28,095 nt of DNA from contig JAEZHQ010000432.1 of the NCBI GenBank assembly GCA_023416455.1, positions 1 through 28,095 of the forward strand. Direction: 5' to 3'. Position 1 is the stretch's first letter. Every line of letters begins with the position of its first letter. The notes below the pieces were generated by a model that had not been told where the DNA came from, did not search any database, and saw only the letters and a program-made list of their open reading frames with translations. The stretch comes from Pseudomonadota bacterium. Lineage in GTDB: Bacteria; Pseudomonadota; Alphaproteobacteria; Azospirillales; Azospirillaceae. The translations under genes were made by a program, and so were the position numbers. Shown here in pieces: positions 1-6,153 of the stretch.

Positions 1-237
1 GGCCAGGTTGGCGTGGTGGTCGGCGGTGCCGCCATGGACCGCCACCGCGCGGCGGATCAGCGCCACGGCGCGCTCGGGGCGGCCGCGCTGGGCGGCCAGC
101 ACGCCCAGGAAATGCAGCGCGTTGGGCTCGCCCGGCGCGGCGTCCAGGATGCGGTGGTAGAGGATCTCCGCCTCGGCCAGCCGACCCGCCCCATGATGGT
201 CCACGGCCACCCGCAAGGCTTCTTCCACCGTCGCCAT
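1..237 (-). CDS. TPR-repeat protein, N-terminal part (runs off the window edge)
   Basis: Reading leftward from an ATG at 237, the frame stays open to the first base of the window (79 codons), so only the N-terminus is present. The translation shows TPR-like helices: an ALRVAVDHHGAGRLAEAEIL unit, then a PGEPNALHFLGVLAAQRGR turn, then a second helix pair starting PERAVALIRRAV. Spacing and the A-L-x-x-G-x-x-x-x-A pattern fit tetratricopeptide repeats. In Azospirillum-type genomes such N-termini often precede a glycosyltransferase or sulfotransferase domain, but that part lies outside the window and cannot be judged. A GAGG lies about 11 bases before the ATG. The gene is divergent from the HAD/ATP12 pair. 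The TPR call is fairly safe; the enzymatic role is unknown. Confidence 0.75.
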   Translation of the reverse strand, partial: MATVEEALRVAVDHHGAGRLAEAEILYHRILDAAPGEPNALHFLGVLAAQRGRPERAVALIRRAVAVHGGTADHHANLA

Positions 238-363
238 GGCCGTGCCATCCTCAATTCCCAGGGTCCGCCCGCGCGGAGCCGTTGCGCTTCGCCTCCCGGG
301 GTAGCATAAGACCCCGGCACCCGCCAGCCCGCCAGCCCGTCCGTCGTCCCGGAGGTCAGTCCC

Positions 364-1056
364 TTGAGCGGTTCCCTGCGCCTTGCCCTGTTCGACTGCG
401 ACGGCACCCTGGTGGACAGCCAGTTCCTCATCACCGAGTCCATGACCGCCGCCTTTGCCGCGCACGGGCTGGGCGCGCCCGATCCGGCCGCGCTGCGCCG
501 CCTGGTCGGGCTGCCGCTGCTGCGGGCGGTGGCTCTGCTGCGCCCCGACCTCGACCCCGACCGCCGGGCCGGCGTGGCGGAGCGCTACAGGGAGGCTTTC
601 GCCGACCTGCGCCGGCGGGGCGAGCCGGCCGAACCGCTGTTCCCGGGCATCCGCGACGCGCTCGACGCGCTGGAGGCCGCGGGCGTCCTGCTGGGCGTCG
701 CCACCGGAAAGTCGCGCCGCGGCCTCGACGCCGTGCTGGAGCATCACGGGCTGACCTCCCGCTTCGTCACCTTGCAGACCGCCGACATCGGCCCGGGCAA
801 GCCGCACCCCGAGATGGTGCTGCGGGCGCTCGCGGAAACCGGGGCGGCGGCGGCGGACACGGTTGTGATCGGCGACACCGTCTACGACATACAGATGGCC
901 CGCAACGCACGGGTGGCGTCCGTCGGCGTCTCCTGGGGCTACCATGCGGTGGCCGAGCTGGAGGAGGCCGGTGCCGACCGCATCGTCCACCACGGCGGGG
1001 AGATCGCCGGCGCGGCGCTGGGGCTGGTGGGCCGGGGACAAACTGAAAAGAGCTGA
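364..1056 (+). CDS. HAD-IA family hydrolase (phosphoglycolate phosphatase-like)
   Basis: A 230-residue soluble HAD phosphatase that starts at a TTG just after a clear GGAGG at about 353-357. All four HAD motifs are visible: motif I DCDGT at 11-15 (nucleophile D11, acid D13), motif II threonine T114 in GVATGKS, motif III lysine K146 in GPGKPHPE, and motif IV GDTVYD with D171 and D175. The helical insert between motif I and motif II is the type-1 cap of the phosphoglycolate phosphatase/beta-phosphoglucomutase subfamily. Substrate cannot be read from sequence; Gph-like dephosphorylation of a small phosphorylated metabolite is the family default. Its stop overlaps the ATG of the ATP12 chaperone by one base, so the two are co-translated. 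The HAD family call is very secure, the substrate is open. Confidence 0.93.
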   Translation: MSGSLRLALFDCDGTLVDSQFLITESMTAAFAAHGLGAPDPAALRRLVGLPLLRAVALLRPDLDPDRRAGVAERYREAFADLRRRGEPAEPLFPGIRDALDALEAAGVLLGVATGKSRRGLDAVLEHHGLTSRFVTLQTADIGPGKPHPEMVLRALAETGAAAADTVVIGDTVYDIQMARNARVASVGVSWGYHAVAELEEAGADRIVHHGGEIAGAALGLVGRGQTEKS

Positions 1057-1754
1057 TGATGAAGCGTTTCTACAAGACCGTCTCGGTGGAGGCCGCCCCC
1101 GGCGGGTTCGAGGTGCGCCTCGACGGCCGCCCCATCCGCAGCCCGGCCAAGGCGCCGCTCGTCTTCGCCGGCGAGCCGCTGGCCCGCGGCGTCGCGGCGG
1201 AGTGGGAGGCCCAGGGCGACGCCATCGAGCCGCGGACCATGCCGCTGATGCAGCTCGCCAGCACCGCGGTGGATCTCGTCGGCAAGGGGCGCGCGGCCAT
1301 CGTGGACGGCGTCGCCGCCTACGCGGAGACCGACCTGCTGTGCTACCGCGCCGAGCACCCGCAGGCGCTGGTGGAACGGCAGGCGCAGTCCTGGCAGCCC
1401 TTGCTCGACTGGGCGACCCTGCGCTACGACGCGCCGCTCCATGTGAACGTCGGCCTGATGCCCAAGCCCCAGCCGCCCGAGGCGTTGCGCGCCCTGCGCC
1501 GGGCGGTGGAGTCCTTCGACGACTGGACGCTGTCGGCGCTCCAGACGGCCACCGGCGCCTGCGGCTCGGTGATCGTGGCGCTGGCCCTGATCGAGGGGCG
1601 GGTCGGCGCCGAGGAGGCCTTCGCCGTTTCCCAGCTCGACGAGACCTTCCAGATCGAAGCCTGGGGCGAGGATCCCGAGGCCGCCCGGCGCCGCGCCGGG
1701 CTGCGCGACGACATCCTGGCCTGCCGCCGCTTCGTCGACCTGCTGCGGGCGTGA
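1056..1754 (+). CDS. ATP12 family F1-ATPase assembly chaperone
   Basis: A 232-residue protein with the ATP12 family pattern. It opens with MMKRFYKTVSVE, continues with a beta-rich segment (GFEVRLDGRPIRSPAKAPL), then the conserved AAEWEAQGDAIEPRTMPLMQ block around residues 48-67 and a YAETDLLCYRAEHP block around 89-102. ATP12 binds the free alpha subunit of F1 and promotes alpha/beta hexamer assembly of ATP synthase; it is typical of alphaproteobacteria and mitochondria. The ATG at 1056 overlaps the upstream TGA, with a second ATG at 1059, giving tight coupling to the HAD gene. The length is normal for bacterial members. No ATP synthase genes lie nearby. Strong family call. Confidence 0.93.
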   Translation: MMKRFYKTVSVEAAPGGFEVRLDGRPIRSPAKAPLVFAGEPLARGVAAEWEAQGDAIEPRTMPLMQLASTAVDLVGKGRAAIVDGVAAYAETDLLCYRAEHPQALVERQAQSWQPLLDWATLRYDAPLHVNVGLMPKPQPPEALRALRRAVESFDDWTLSALQTATGACGSVIVALALIEGRVGAEEAFAVSQLDETFQIEAWGEDPEAARRRAGLRDDILACRRFVDLLRA

Positions 1755-1773
1755 CGCCGGTGGCGCCCGGCCG

Positions 1774-1815
1774 CCCTTTGCCGGCCACCCTTTGCCGGCA
1801 ACCCTTTGGAGGCAG
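1774..1815. repeat. 14-bp tandem repeat, three units, between ATP12 and the YxFxxD-repeat gene
   Basis: Units begin at 1774, 1788 and 1802. The first two read ccctttgccggcca and ccctttgccggcaa; the third is diverged (ccctttggaggcag). The array lies 20 bases after the ATP12 stop, in otherwise featureless GC-rich spacer. No coding role is apparent. Confidence 0.7.
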
Positions 1816-1874
1816 GCCGGGCGGAATGGGCGAGGCGCGGGAATAGGCGGCGGCGGCGGGGCGTCCCAGGAGAA

Positions 1875-1894
1875 GGCCGGGCTTGAGCCCGGCC
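1875..1894 (+). terminator. Hairpin in the spacer upstream of the YxFxxD-repeat gene
   Basis: The two arms ggccgggct and agcccggcc pair perfectly (9 bp) around a 2-base centre. It is 20 bases upstream of the next ATG and about 120 bases after the ATP12 stop. It lacks a T-run, so it may end the upstream transcript or simply be a 5' leader structure of the downstream gene. Confidence 0.3.
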
Positions 1895-1913
1895 GCGATC
1901 CAGGGAGGCCATC

Positions 1914-2294
1914 ATGAACCGCTTGCCTTTTCTCGCCGCCGTGCTCGTCCTGGCGGCCGGAACGGCAGTCGCCCAGACGGCGGCGCCGACCCGCACCGGG
2001 CAGACCGCGTCCGGCCCCGTGCTGACCGATTCCCGCGGAATGACGCTCTACGTCTTCGACCGGGACGCCGACGGCAAGTCCGCCTGCAACGGCCAATGCG
2101 CGGCCAACTGGCCTCCGCTGGCGGCGGCCGGCGATGCCAGGCCCGCCGGCGACTACACCGTCGTCACCCGCGACGACGGCAGCAAGCAGTGGGCCTACAA
2201 GGGCAAGCCGCTCTACGCCTGGGGGAAGGACGCCAAGCCGGGCGACGCCACCGGCGACGGGGTCAACAACGTCTGGCACGTCGCCCGGCCCTGA
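1914..2294 (+). CDS. Exported protein with Yx(F/W)xxD repeats (COG4315-like)
   Basis: A 126-residue secreted protein with a signal peptide (residues 1-20, hydrophobic LAAVLVLAAG, cleavage AVA-Q). The mature part carries two copies of the family motif: YVFDRD at 46-51 and YAWGKD at 101-106, each in a segment of the form L-T-x-x-x-G-x-x-L-Y. A CNGQC pair (C58, C62) followed by ANWPPL is also typical of this family of periplasmic or surface predicted lipoproteins. There is no lipobox here, so it is probably free in the periplasm. The biochemical role of the family is not established. The ATG at 1914 follows a GGGAGG at about 1902-1907. It converges on the PRC-barrel gene across a strong hairpin. 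Confidence 0.85.
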   Translation: MNRLPFLAAVLVLAAGTAVAQTAAPTRTGQTASGPVLTDSRGMTLYVFDRDADGKSACNGQCAANWPPLAAAGDARPAGDYTVVTRDDGSKQWAYKGKPLYAWGKDAKPGDATGDGVNNVWHVARP

Positions 2295-2319
2295 GGGCGG
2301 GGCCGGCCGGAACGGCAAA

Positions 2320-2346
2320 GCCCCCGCGGCAGGGCGCCGCGGGGGC
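2320..2346. terminator. Strong hairpin between convergent genes (bidirectional terminator)
   Basis: The arms gcccccgcggc and gccgcgggggc form a perfect 11-bp stem around the 5-base loop agggc. It lies 26 bases after the stop of the rightward gene and 31 bases after the stop of the leftward PRC-barrel gene. On the minus strand the stem is followed by TTTG, a short T-run; the plus side has none. Position and stem quality support a shared terminator. Confidence 0.7.
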
Positions 2347-2376
2347 CTCCGGCCCTGGGGAGCCGTGCCGTGCCGG

Positions 2377-2994
2377 CTACTGGCCCGACCGGTCGGTCGG
2401 AGTCGCCGGCGCGCCCATCGGGGCACCCGGCGCGGCGGTGGTGCCGGTGGACGAGCGGCTGGCGGCATCGTTCGACGTGGCGCCGGACCGCTCCTTGTTG
2501 CGGCTCAGCGAGACCGTCGTGTCGGAGTAGGTGAACTCCGGCATGTTCTTGACGTCGTCGCGGCTCAGGCCGGACAGATGGATGCGATTCTGCCCCTGGT
2601 CCCACTGCGCGTCGTTGTAGTCGACGGCGACCTTCTTCTCGCCGATGCCGAGGAAGCCGCCCGAGGCGATCACCAGTTGGCTGGCCTGGCCATTGGAGTT
2701 GAGGATGATGTCCTCGACCTCGCCGACCTTCTCGTTGTCCTTGCCGTAGACGTTCTTGCCCATCAGCTCCTCGACGCTGGCCACTTGGCCGCCCGTCGGT
2801 CCGCTCTGGGTCATGTTGCGCTGGGCCTGGCCGGTCTGGTTCATGTCCGTGGCCGTCGGGCCACCGGTGGCGGCGTTGCCCGTCGCCGGCGGCACGGCCT
2901 GGGGTGTGGTGGTCTGGGGCGAGGTGGTCTGGGCGACCGCTGCGCCGGTCATCAGGGCCAGAACGGACGCCGCCGCGATGATTTCCCTCCGCAT
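2377..2994 (-). CDS. Exported PRC-barrel domain protein
   Basis: A 205-residue protein with a signal peptide (MRREIIAAASVLALMTGAAVA, cleavage before QTT) and a Thr/Pro/Gly-rich linker to about residue 70. The single PRC-barrel lies at about 73-150: SVEELMGKNVYGKDNEKVGE, VEDIILNSNGQASQLVIASG, GFLGIGEKKVAVDYNDAQW. The C-terminal 45 residues are again low-complexity Ser/Thr/Ala/Pro. PRC-barrels of this exported type are common in alphaproteobacterial envelopes, often stress-induced, with no fixed enzymatic role. The ATG has GGAAAGGA upstream. The 138 bp to ygfZ is relatively AT-rich around 3015-3030, where a promoter would be expected, but no clear box was identified. Confidence 0.88.
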   Translation of the reverse strand: MRREIIAAASVLALMTGAAVAQTTSPQTTTPQAVPPATGNAATGGPTATDMNQTGQAQRNMTQSGPTGGQVASVEELMGKNVYGKDNEKVGEVEDIILNSNGQASQLVIASGGFLGIGEKKVAVDYNDAQWDQGQNRIHLSGLSRDDVKNMPEFTYSDTTVSLSRNKERSGATSNDAASRSSTGTTAAPGAPMGAPATPTDRSGQ

Positions 2995-3132
2995 GTTGCA
3001 TTCCTTTCCGCGTTATGGAGTGATTTTTGCCGGTGGCAGCCCAACAACAGGCCGGGGCGGCGTTGGTCACGCGGTCGGGAAATTTATTTCGGCGCACCCC
3101 TTCAGAACAGCACGGCAGAATATGCGAAGAAC

Positions 3133-4038
3133 TCAGGGCGAGGCCCAGCCGGGTTTGCGCGGCGTCAATGTGGCCTCTCCGGCCTTGAACGCGATATGTT
3201 CTTGCTCCGCGCGGGCAACGTCTTCGAGCCTCAGGAGCGCAAGTGCGGCGGAGCCGGACCCGCTGCGCAGCTCGCCGGCCTCGCGGCCGTCGAGCGTCAC
3301 CGGCGTGCCGGGGGCGGGCAGAGGGCCGTCCACCACGACCGGGAACAGCTTCTTCCGGATGAGGGCGCGGTAGCGGGTGCGCGCCGTCAGCTCCTGGCCC
3401 ATGTAGCAGCCCTTGTCCCAGGAGATGGCGCCGAGGTCGTCGAGGCGGTTCTCCAGCGGGATCGACTTCTCCGGGACCAGATCGCGGCCGCCGTCCGGCA
3501 CGCCCAGGTCGAGGCGCAGCCGCTCGTGCTCCTCGGCGGTGCGCCGGACGAGGCCCAGCCCGTCCAGGACCGCCGCCGCCCCGTCCGCCGGCAGGAAGGC
3601 GCGGGCACCGAGCCCGGCCAGGCGCGGGTCGGTGAAGGCGACGCCCCCGGCCAGCGGCACGGCGGCCCCGGGCTCCTCGGGCAGGCCGAGCCGCCGCAGC
3701 GCGTCGCCGCCGAACAGGGCAACCACGCTGAGCGCCGCCGCCCGGTCCTCCAGCGTGATCCGGGAGCGCAGCTTGTGCATCTTCAGCCGGCGCAGCAACT
3801 CCTCGCGCCGCGCCGCCTCGGGGTCGAGCAGGAACGTCCCGTCCAGCTCCACGATGCGGAAGTCGTGCAGGAACTTGCCCTGCGGGGTCAGGAGAAGCGC
3901 GTAGACGGCGCGGGAGGGGCCGACGCGCAGCACGTCGTTGGACACCAGCCCTTGCAGGAAGGACGCGCGGTCCTCGCCCGCGACCGCCACCACGCCCCGA
4001 TCCTCCAGCACCGCATAGCCCGCCCGGTCCGCCGTCAT
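3133..4038 (-). CDS. ygfZ: CAF17-like Fe-S cluster assembly protein YgfZ (folate-binding, GcvT-like)
   Basis: A 301-residue soluble protein of the YgfZ/GcvT family. The hallmark K-G-C-Y-x-G-Q-E signature is present as KGCYMGQE at residues 209-216. The N-terminal folate-binding fold is recognisable from DRASFLQGLVSNDV, LTPQGKFLHDFRI and LLRRLKMHKLRS. YgfZ/IBA57 proteins help assemble or repair certain [4Fe-4S] enzymes in a folate-dependent way, the signature cysteine being functionally important. I chose the ATG at 4038 because AGGAG precedes it by about 9 bases. A TTG at 4101 would add 21 residues of poor, proline-rich sequence without a ribosome site. No other Fe-S biogenesis genes are adjacent. 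Confidence 0.93.
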   Translation of the reverse strand: MTADRAGYAVLEDRGVVAVAGEDRASFLQGLVSNDVLRVGPSRAVYALLLTPQGKFLHDFRIVELDGTFLLDPEAARREELLRRLKMHKLRSRITLEDRAAALSVVALFGGDALRRLGLPEEPGAAVPLAGGVAFTDPRLAGLGARAFLPADGAAAVLDGLGLVRRTAEEHERLRLDLGVPDGGRDLVPEKSIPLENRLDDLGAISWDKGCYMGQELTARTRYRALIRKKLFPVVVDGPLPAPGTPVTLDGREAGELRSGSGSAALALLRLEDVARAEQEHIAFKAGEATLTPRKPGWASP

Positions 4039-4104
4039 CGCCGCCACTCCTGCGCTGTCCGCTCCCGCCCGATAGTTGGGCGGAATGCGGGGGCGTGGCA
4101 AGTA

Positions 4105-4143
4105 TGGTCTCCGGGGGTGGTCTCCGGGGGTGGTCTCCGGGGG
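4105..4143. repeat. Perfect 13-bp tandem repeat, three units
   Basis: The unit tggtctccggggg occurs three times without mismatch at 4105, 4118 and 4131. It lies between the 5' end of ygfZ (ATG at 4038) and the terminator-like hairpin after rnk, so it could sit in the ygfZ promoter or leader region. Confidence 0.9.
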
Positions 4144-4150
4144 CGCTCCC

Positions 4151-4182
4151 GCCGGCGGCGCGGCGTTCTCCGCGCCGCCGGC
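4151..4182 (-). terminator. 13-bp-stem hairpin downstream of rnk
   Basis: The arms gccggcggcgcgg and ccgcgccgccggc pair perfectly (13 bp) around the 6-base loop cgttct. The structure begins 21 bases after the rnk stop. No U-tract follows, as is common in very GC-rich genomes. The most likely role is ending the leftward licD-like/rnk transcript. Confidence 0.6.
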
Positions 4183-4203
4183 CGGGGCGGGCCAAACGGC
4201 GGC

Positions 4204-4605
4204 TCAGGCGTCGGCGCCGTGGATGGTCACGATGCGGACCGATTTGGTGCGCCCATCCAGCGTCCGGTAGGCGATGTTCTGCCCCTCCGACAGGCCGAGC
4301 AGGGCGGCGCCGACCGGGGTCAGGATCGAGATTCCGTCGTCGCGCCGGGGAATGTCTTCGGGCGGGACGAGCGTGACGGTGTGGATCGCCTCCTGGTCGT
4401 CGGCGAAGGTGACACGGGTGCCCAGGCGGACGAAGGGGGCCGGGGCGTCGTCCTCCGTGATGGCGGCGCGGTCGACCTCGCGCTGCAGGTACTCGATCAC
4501 GGCGGCGGGCTGGCTGAGATGGGCGAGCAGGACGTCGAGGCGTCCCAAATCCTGCGGGGTGATGCGAATCGGCGGGGGGTCGCCCAGCAGCGCCTTGCGG
4601 TTCAT
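4204..4605 (-). CDS. rnk: Rnk-type regulator of nucleoside diphosphate kinase (GreA/GreB C-terminal fold)
   Basis: A 133-residue protein matching the Rnk family. It has a short helical N-terminal arm (residues 13-50, ITPQDLGRLDVLLAHL) and a GreA/GreB-like C-terminal domain with the diagnostic SILTPVGAALLGLSEGQ segment at about 92-109. Rnk proteins bind RNA polymerase near the secondary channel like Gre factors but lack the long coiled coil needed for transcript cleavage, and influence nucleoside diphosphate kinase levels. The start lies one base past the stop of the UroD-like gene, with GGAG inside that gene's last codons, so it is last in the leftward operon. Family call is strong; its placement with the LicD/UroD genes may be incidental. 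Confidence 0.88.
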   Translation of the reverse strand: MNRKALLGDPPPIRITPQDLGRLDVLLAHLSQPAAVIEYLQREVDRAAITEDDAPAPFVRLGTRVTFADDQEAIHTVTLVPPEDIPRRDDGISILTPVGAALLGLSEGQNIAYRTLDGRTKSVRIVTIHGADA

Positions 4606-4606
4606 G

Positions 4607-5695
4607 TCAGGTCTCCAGGTCCGGCCGCCGGGATTGGCGGCCGCTCTCCCTTACCTGAGAGCGGCCGGCCCCGCTTGTCAACTCGGGCGGGGCGTTCGGC
4701 CGCGGCGTCCGGGCCGCCGCGATCATGGCGTCGAGAGCCGCCGCGGTGACCGACAGCGGCAGCGTGCAGCCGGGGGCCAGCACGAAGCGCGGTCCCTTCA
4801 GGCGGGCGAGGAGGGAGGCGGCCTCCCGCCGGACGTCGCCGGGGCGGCCGGCCGCCAGCGCCCCCCACGGCGACGGCCCGGTGGCGAGGCCGCCCTGCGC
4901 CAGCAGCGATTCGGGCGCCGGGTTGCCGGGCGACGCCTCCAGATGCAGGAGCGCCGGCGCGCAGTCCCGGAACAGGCCATGGTGGACGCCGTCGCCGTGC
5001 AGATGCAGGATGTTCAGCGGCAGGCTTTGCGCCGCTGCCAGGCAGGCGCGGTCGCCGGGGCTGCCGAACCCGGCATACTCCGCCGCGGTGAAGGACGCCT
5101 TGCCGGCGTTCTGGACCGCCAGGAAGATGCCGTCGATTCCGGTCTGCGCCAGGGCCGCGATCGTGCGGACGGTGTTTTCGGTGATGACGTCCAGCCCGGC
5201 GGCGAGCGCCTGCGGTGCCGTGCGGGAATGGTCGGCCAGCCGCTTCGCCCCGGCGAGCTTGGCCGCCTGGCTGGCCGGGGCGTAGACCGTCGCCACCACG
5301 GGCACCCCCGGCAGCGCCTTCCGGACCAGCGCCGCCGCCCGCAGGATGCGGGCGGCGAAGCCGCGCGCCGGGTCGAGGCGGGGCAGGCGGAGCCAGTCTC
5401 CGGCGTCCGCCACCACCGTCCGGGTGATCCGGCGGCGCCCCAGGGGATCGGCCGGATCGGGCGCATCCTCGACGCCGTAGTCGCGCAACTGCCAAGTGGA
5501 GGCCGGGGTCAGCTTCACCAGGTCGACGTCGAAGCGGGCCTGCCAGGCCAGGGTCGCCTCGGCGAGCCGGCCGCCGTCCTGGTCCGCCGCCGGATGGTGC
5601 TGGTGGGCGAACACCGGGCACACCGGGACCGTCTCCCCGGCAAGCACCGCGTCGAGCAACTCCCGGTAACGGGGCATGGACAGCCGGCCGGTCAC
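4607..5695 (-). CDS. UroD-fold family protein, corrinoid-methyltransferase-like (not HemE)
   Basis: A 362-residue uroporphyrinogen decarboxylase-fold protein. It lacks the HemE N-terminal substrate signature (MRQAGRYLPEYR type), so it should not be called heme biosynthesis. It resembles the MtaA/MtbA side of the superfamily: LPLNILHLHGDG at about 225-236, with H231 and H233 where the Zn ligands H-x-C sit, and a late cysteine C310 in FVLAPGCTLPLSVTAAALDAM, the position of the third Zn ligand. A Zn-dependent methyl transfer from a corrinoid is therefore possible, but the middle Cys-to-His change means this is inference. The GTG at 5695 overlaps the upstream TGA as GTGA and follows a weak GGA; an ATG at 5677 is the alternative. 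The last 30 residues are Arg/Ser-rich and carry a hairpin. Confidence 0.8.
   Translation of the reverse strand: MTGRLSMPRYRELLDAVLAGETVPVCPVFAHQHHPAADQDGGRLAEATLAWQARFDVDLVKLTPASTWQLRDYGVEDAPDPADPLGRRRITRTVVADAGDWLRLPRLDPARGFAARILRAAALVRKALPGVPVVATVYAPASQAAKLAGAKRLADHSRTAPQALAAGLDVITENTVRTIAALAQTGIDGIFLAVQNAGKASFTAAEYAGFGSPGDRACLAAAQSLPLNILHLHGDGVHHGLFRDCAPALLHLEASPGNPAPESLLAQGGLATGPSPWGALAAGRPGDVRREAASLLARLKGPRFVLAPGCTLPLSVTAAALDAMIAAARTPRPNAPPELTSGAGRSQVRESGRQSRRPDLET
4639..4666 (-). other. Perfect 10-bp stem-loop inside the 3' coding end of the UroD-like gene
   Basis: The arms ggccgctctc and gagagcggcc form a perfect stem around an 8-base loop, ending about 30 bases before the UroD-like stop and just upstream of rnk. 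It could attenuate read-through into rnk or stabilise a processed mRNA end. This is inferred from position only. Confidence 0.5.
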
Positions 5696-6153
5696 GCCGG
5701 TTCCGCCCGGCCGCCCAGCCGCGCCCGCAGCAGGGTGGAGGACACGCCCGCGGTGCGGGGCACGAACATCGTGGCGATGCCGCGCTGCGCCAAAAGCGGC
5801 TCCAGCCGGACCCAGCGCGGCGTGCCCGCCCAGTCGGCGCCGATCAGCGCGGCATCGACCGCCAGCCCGGCCAGGAAGGCGGCGAAGGCCCCGGCGTCGT
5901 CCATGGCGACCGCCACCGGCAGCGCCTCGGCCACGCAGGCCAGGGCCGCGACGATCTCCAGCCGCTCGGCCTGGGCGACGGCCGGAGGCCGCCCCTTGAC
6001 CCGGGCGACGATGGCGTCGGACGGGATGCCGACGATCAGCCGTTCGCACCGGGCGGCGGCGGCCTGGAGGTAGCGCAGATGGCCGACATGGAACAGCTCG
6101 AACGCACCCGATGCGTAGCCGAGCCGCCAGCGATGCTCCGGCGCGTCATTCAT
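5692..6153 (-). CDS. Cytidylyltransferase-family nucleotidyltransferase (TagD/RfaE-C type)
   Basis: A compact 153-residue nucleotidyltransferase. The N-terminal signature GAFELFHVGHLRYLQ (16-30) carries the HxGH motif (H22, H25), and the C-terminal RTAGVSSTLLR corresponds to the ISTT-type motif that closes over CTP or ATP. Relatives make CDP-glycerol, CDP-ethanolamine, CDP-choline or ADP-heptose; substrate is not readable, but pairing with a LicD-like transferase favours an activated small alcohol phosphate. Three in-frame ATGs exist (6186, 6168, 6153) because of an 18-bp duplication. I chose 6153, the copy next to conserved sequence. It overlaps the end of the LicD-like gene by 8 bases and its own stop overlaps the next start. 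Confidence 0.88.
   Translation of the reverse strand: MNDAPEHRWRLGYASGAFELFHVGHLRYLQAAAARCERLIVGIPSDAIVARVKGRPPAVAQAERLEIVAALACVAEALPVAVAMDDAGAFAAFLAGLAVDAALIGADWAGTPRWVRLEPLLAQRGIATMFVPRTAGVSSTLLRARLGGRAEPA

Noticed and set aside
2134..4749. 871-codon rightward open frame
   Set aside because: It runs across three genes on the other strand that have clear domain signatures (PRC-barrel, YgfZ, Rnk) and has no family motifs itself.
4607..5695. Calling the UroD-fold gene hemE
   Set aside because: The HemE N-terminal signature is absent, while H-x-H and a late Cys match the methyltransferase branch.
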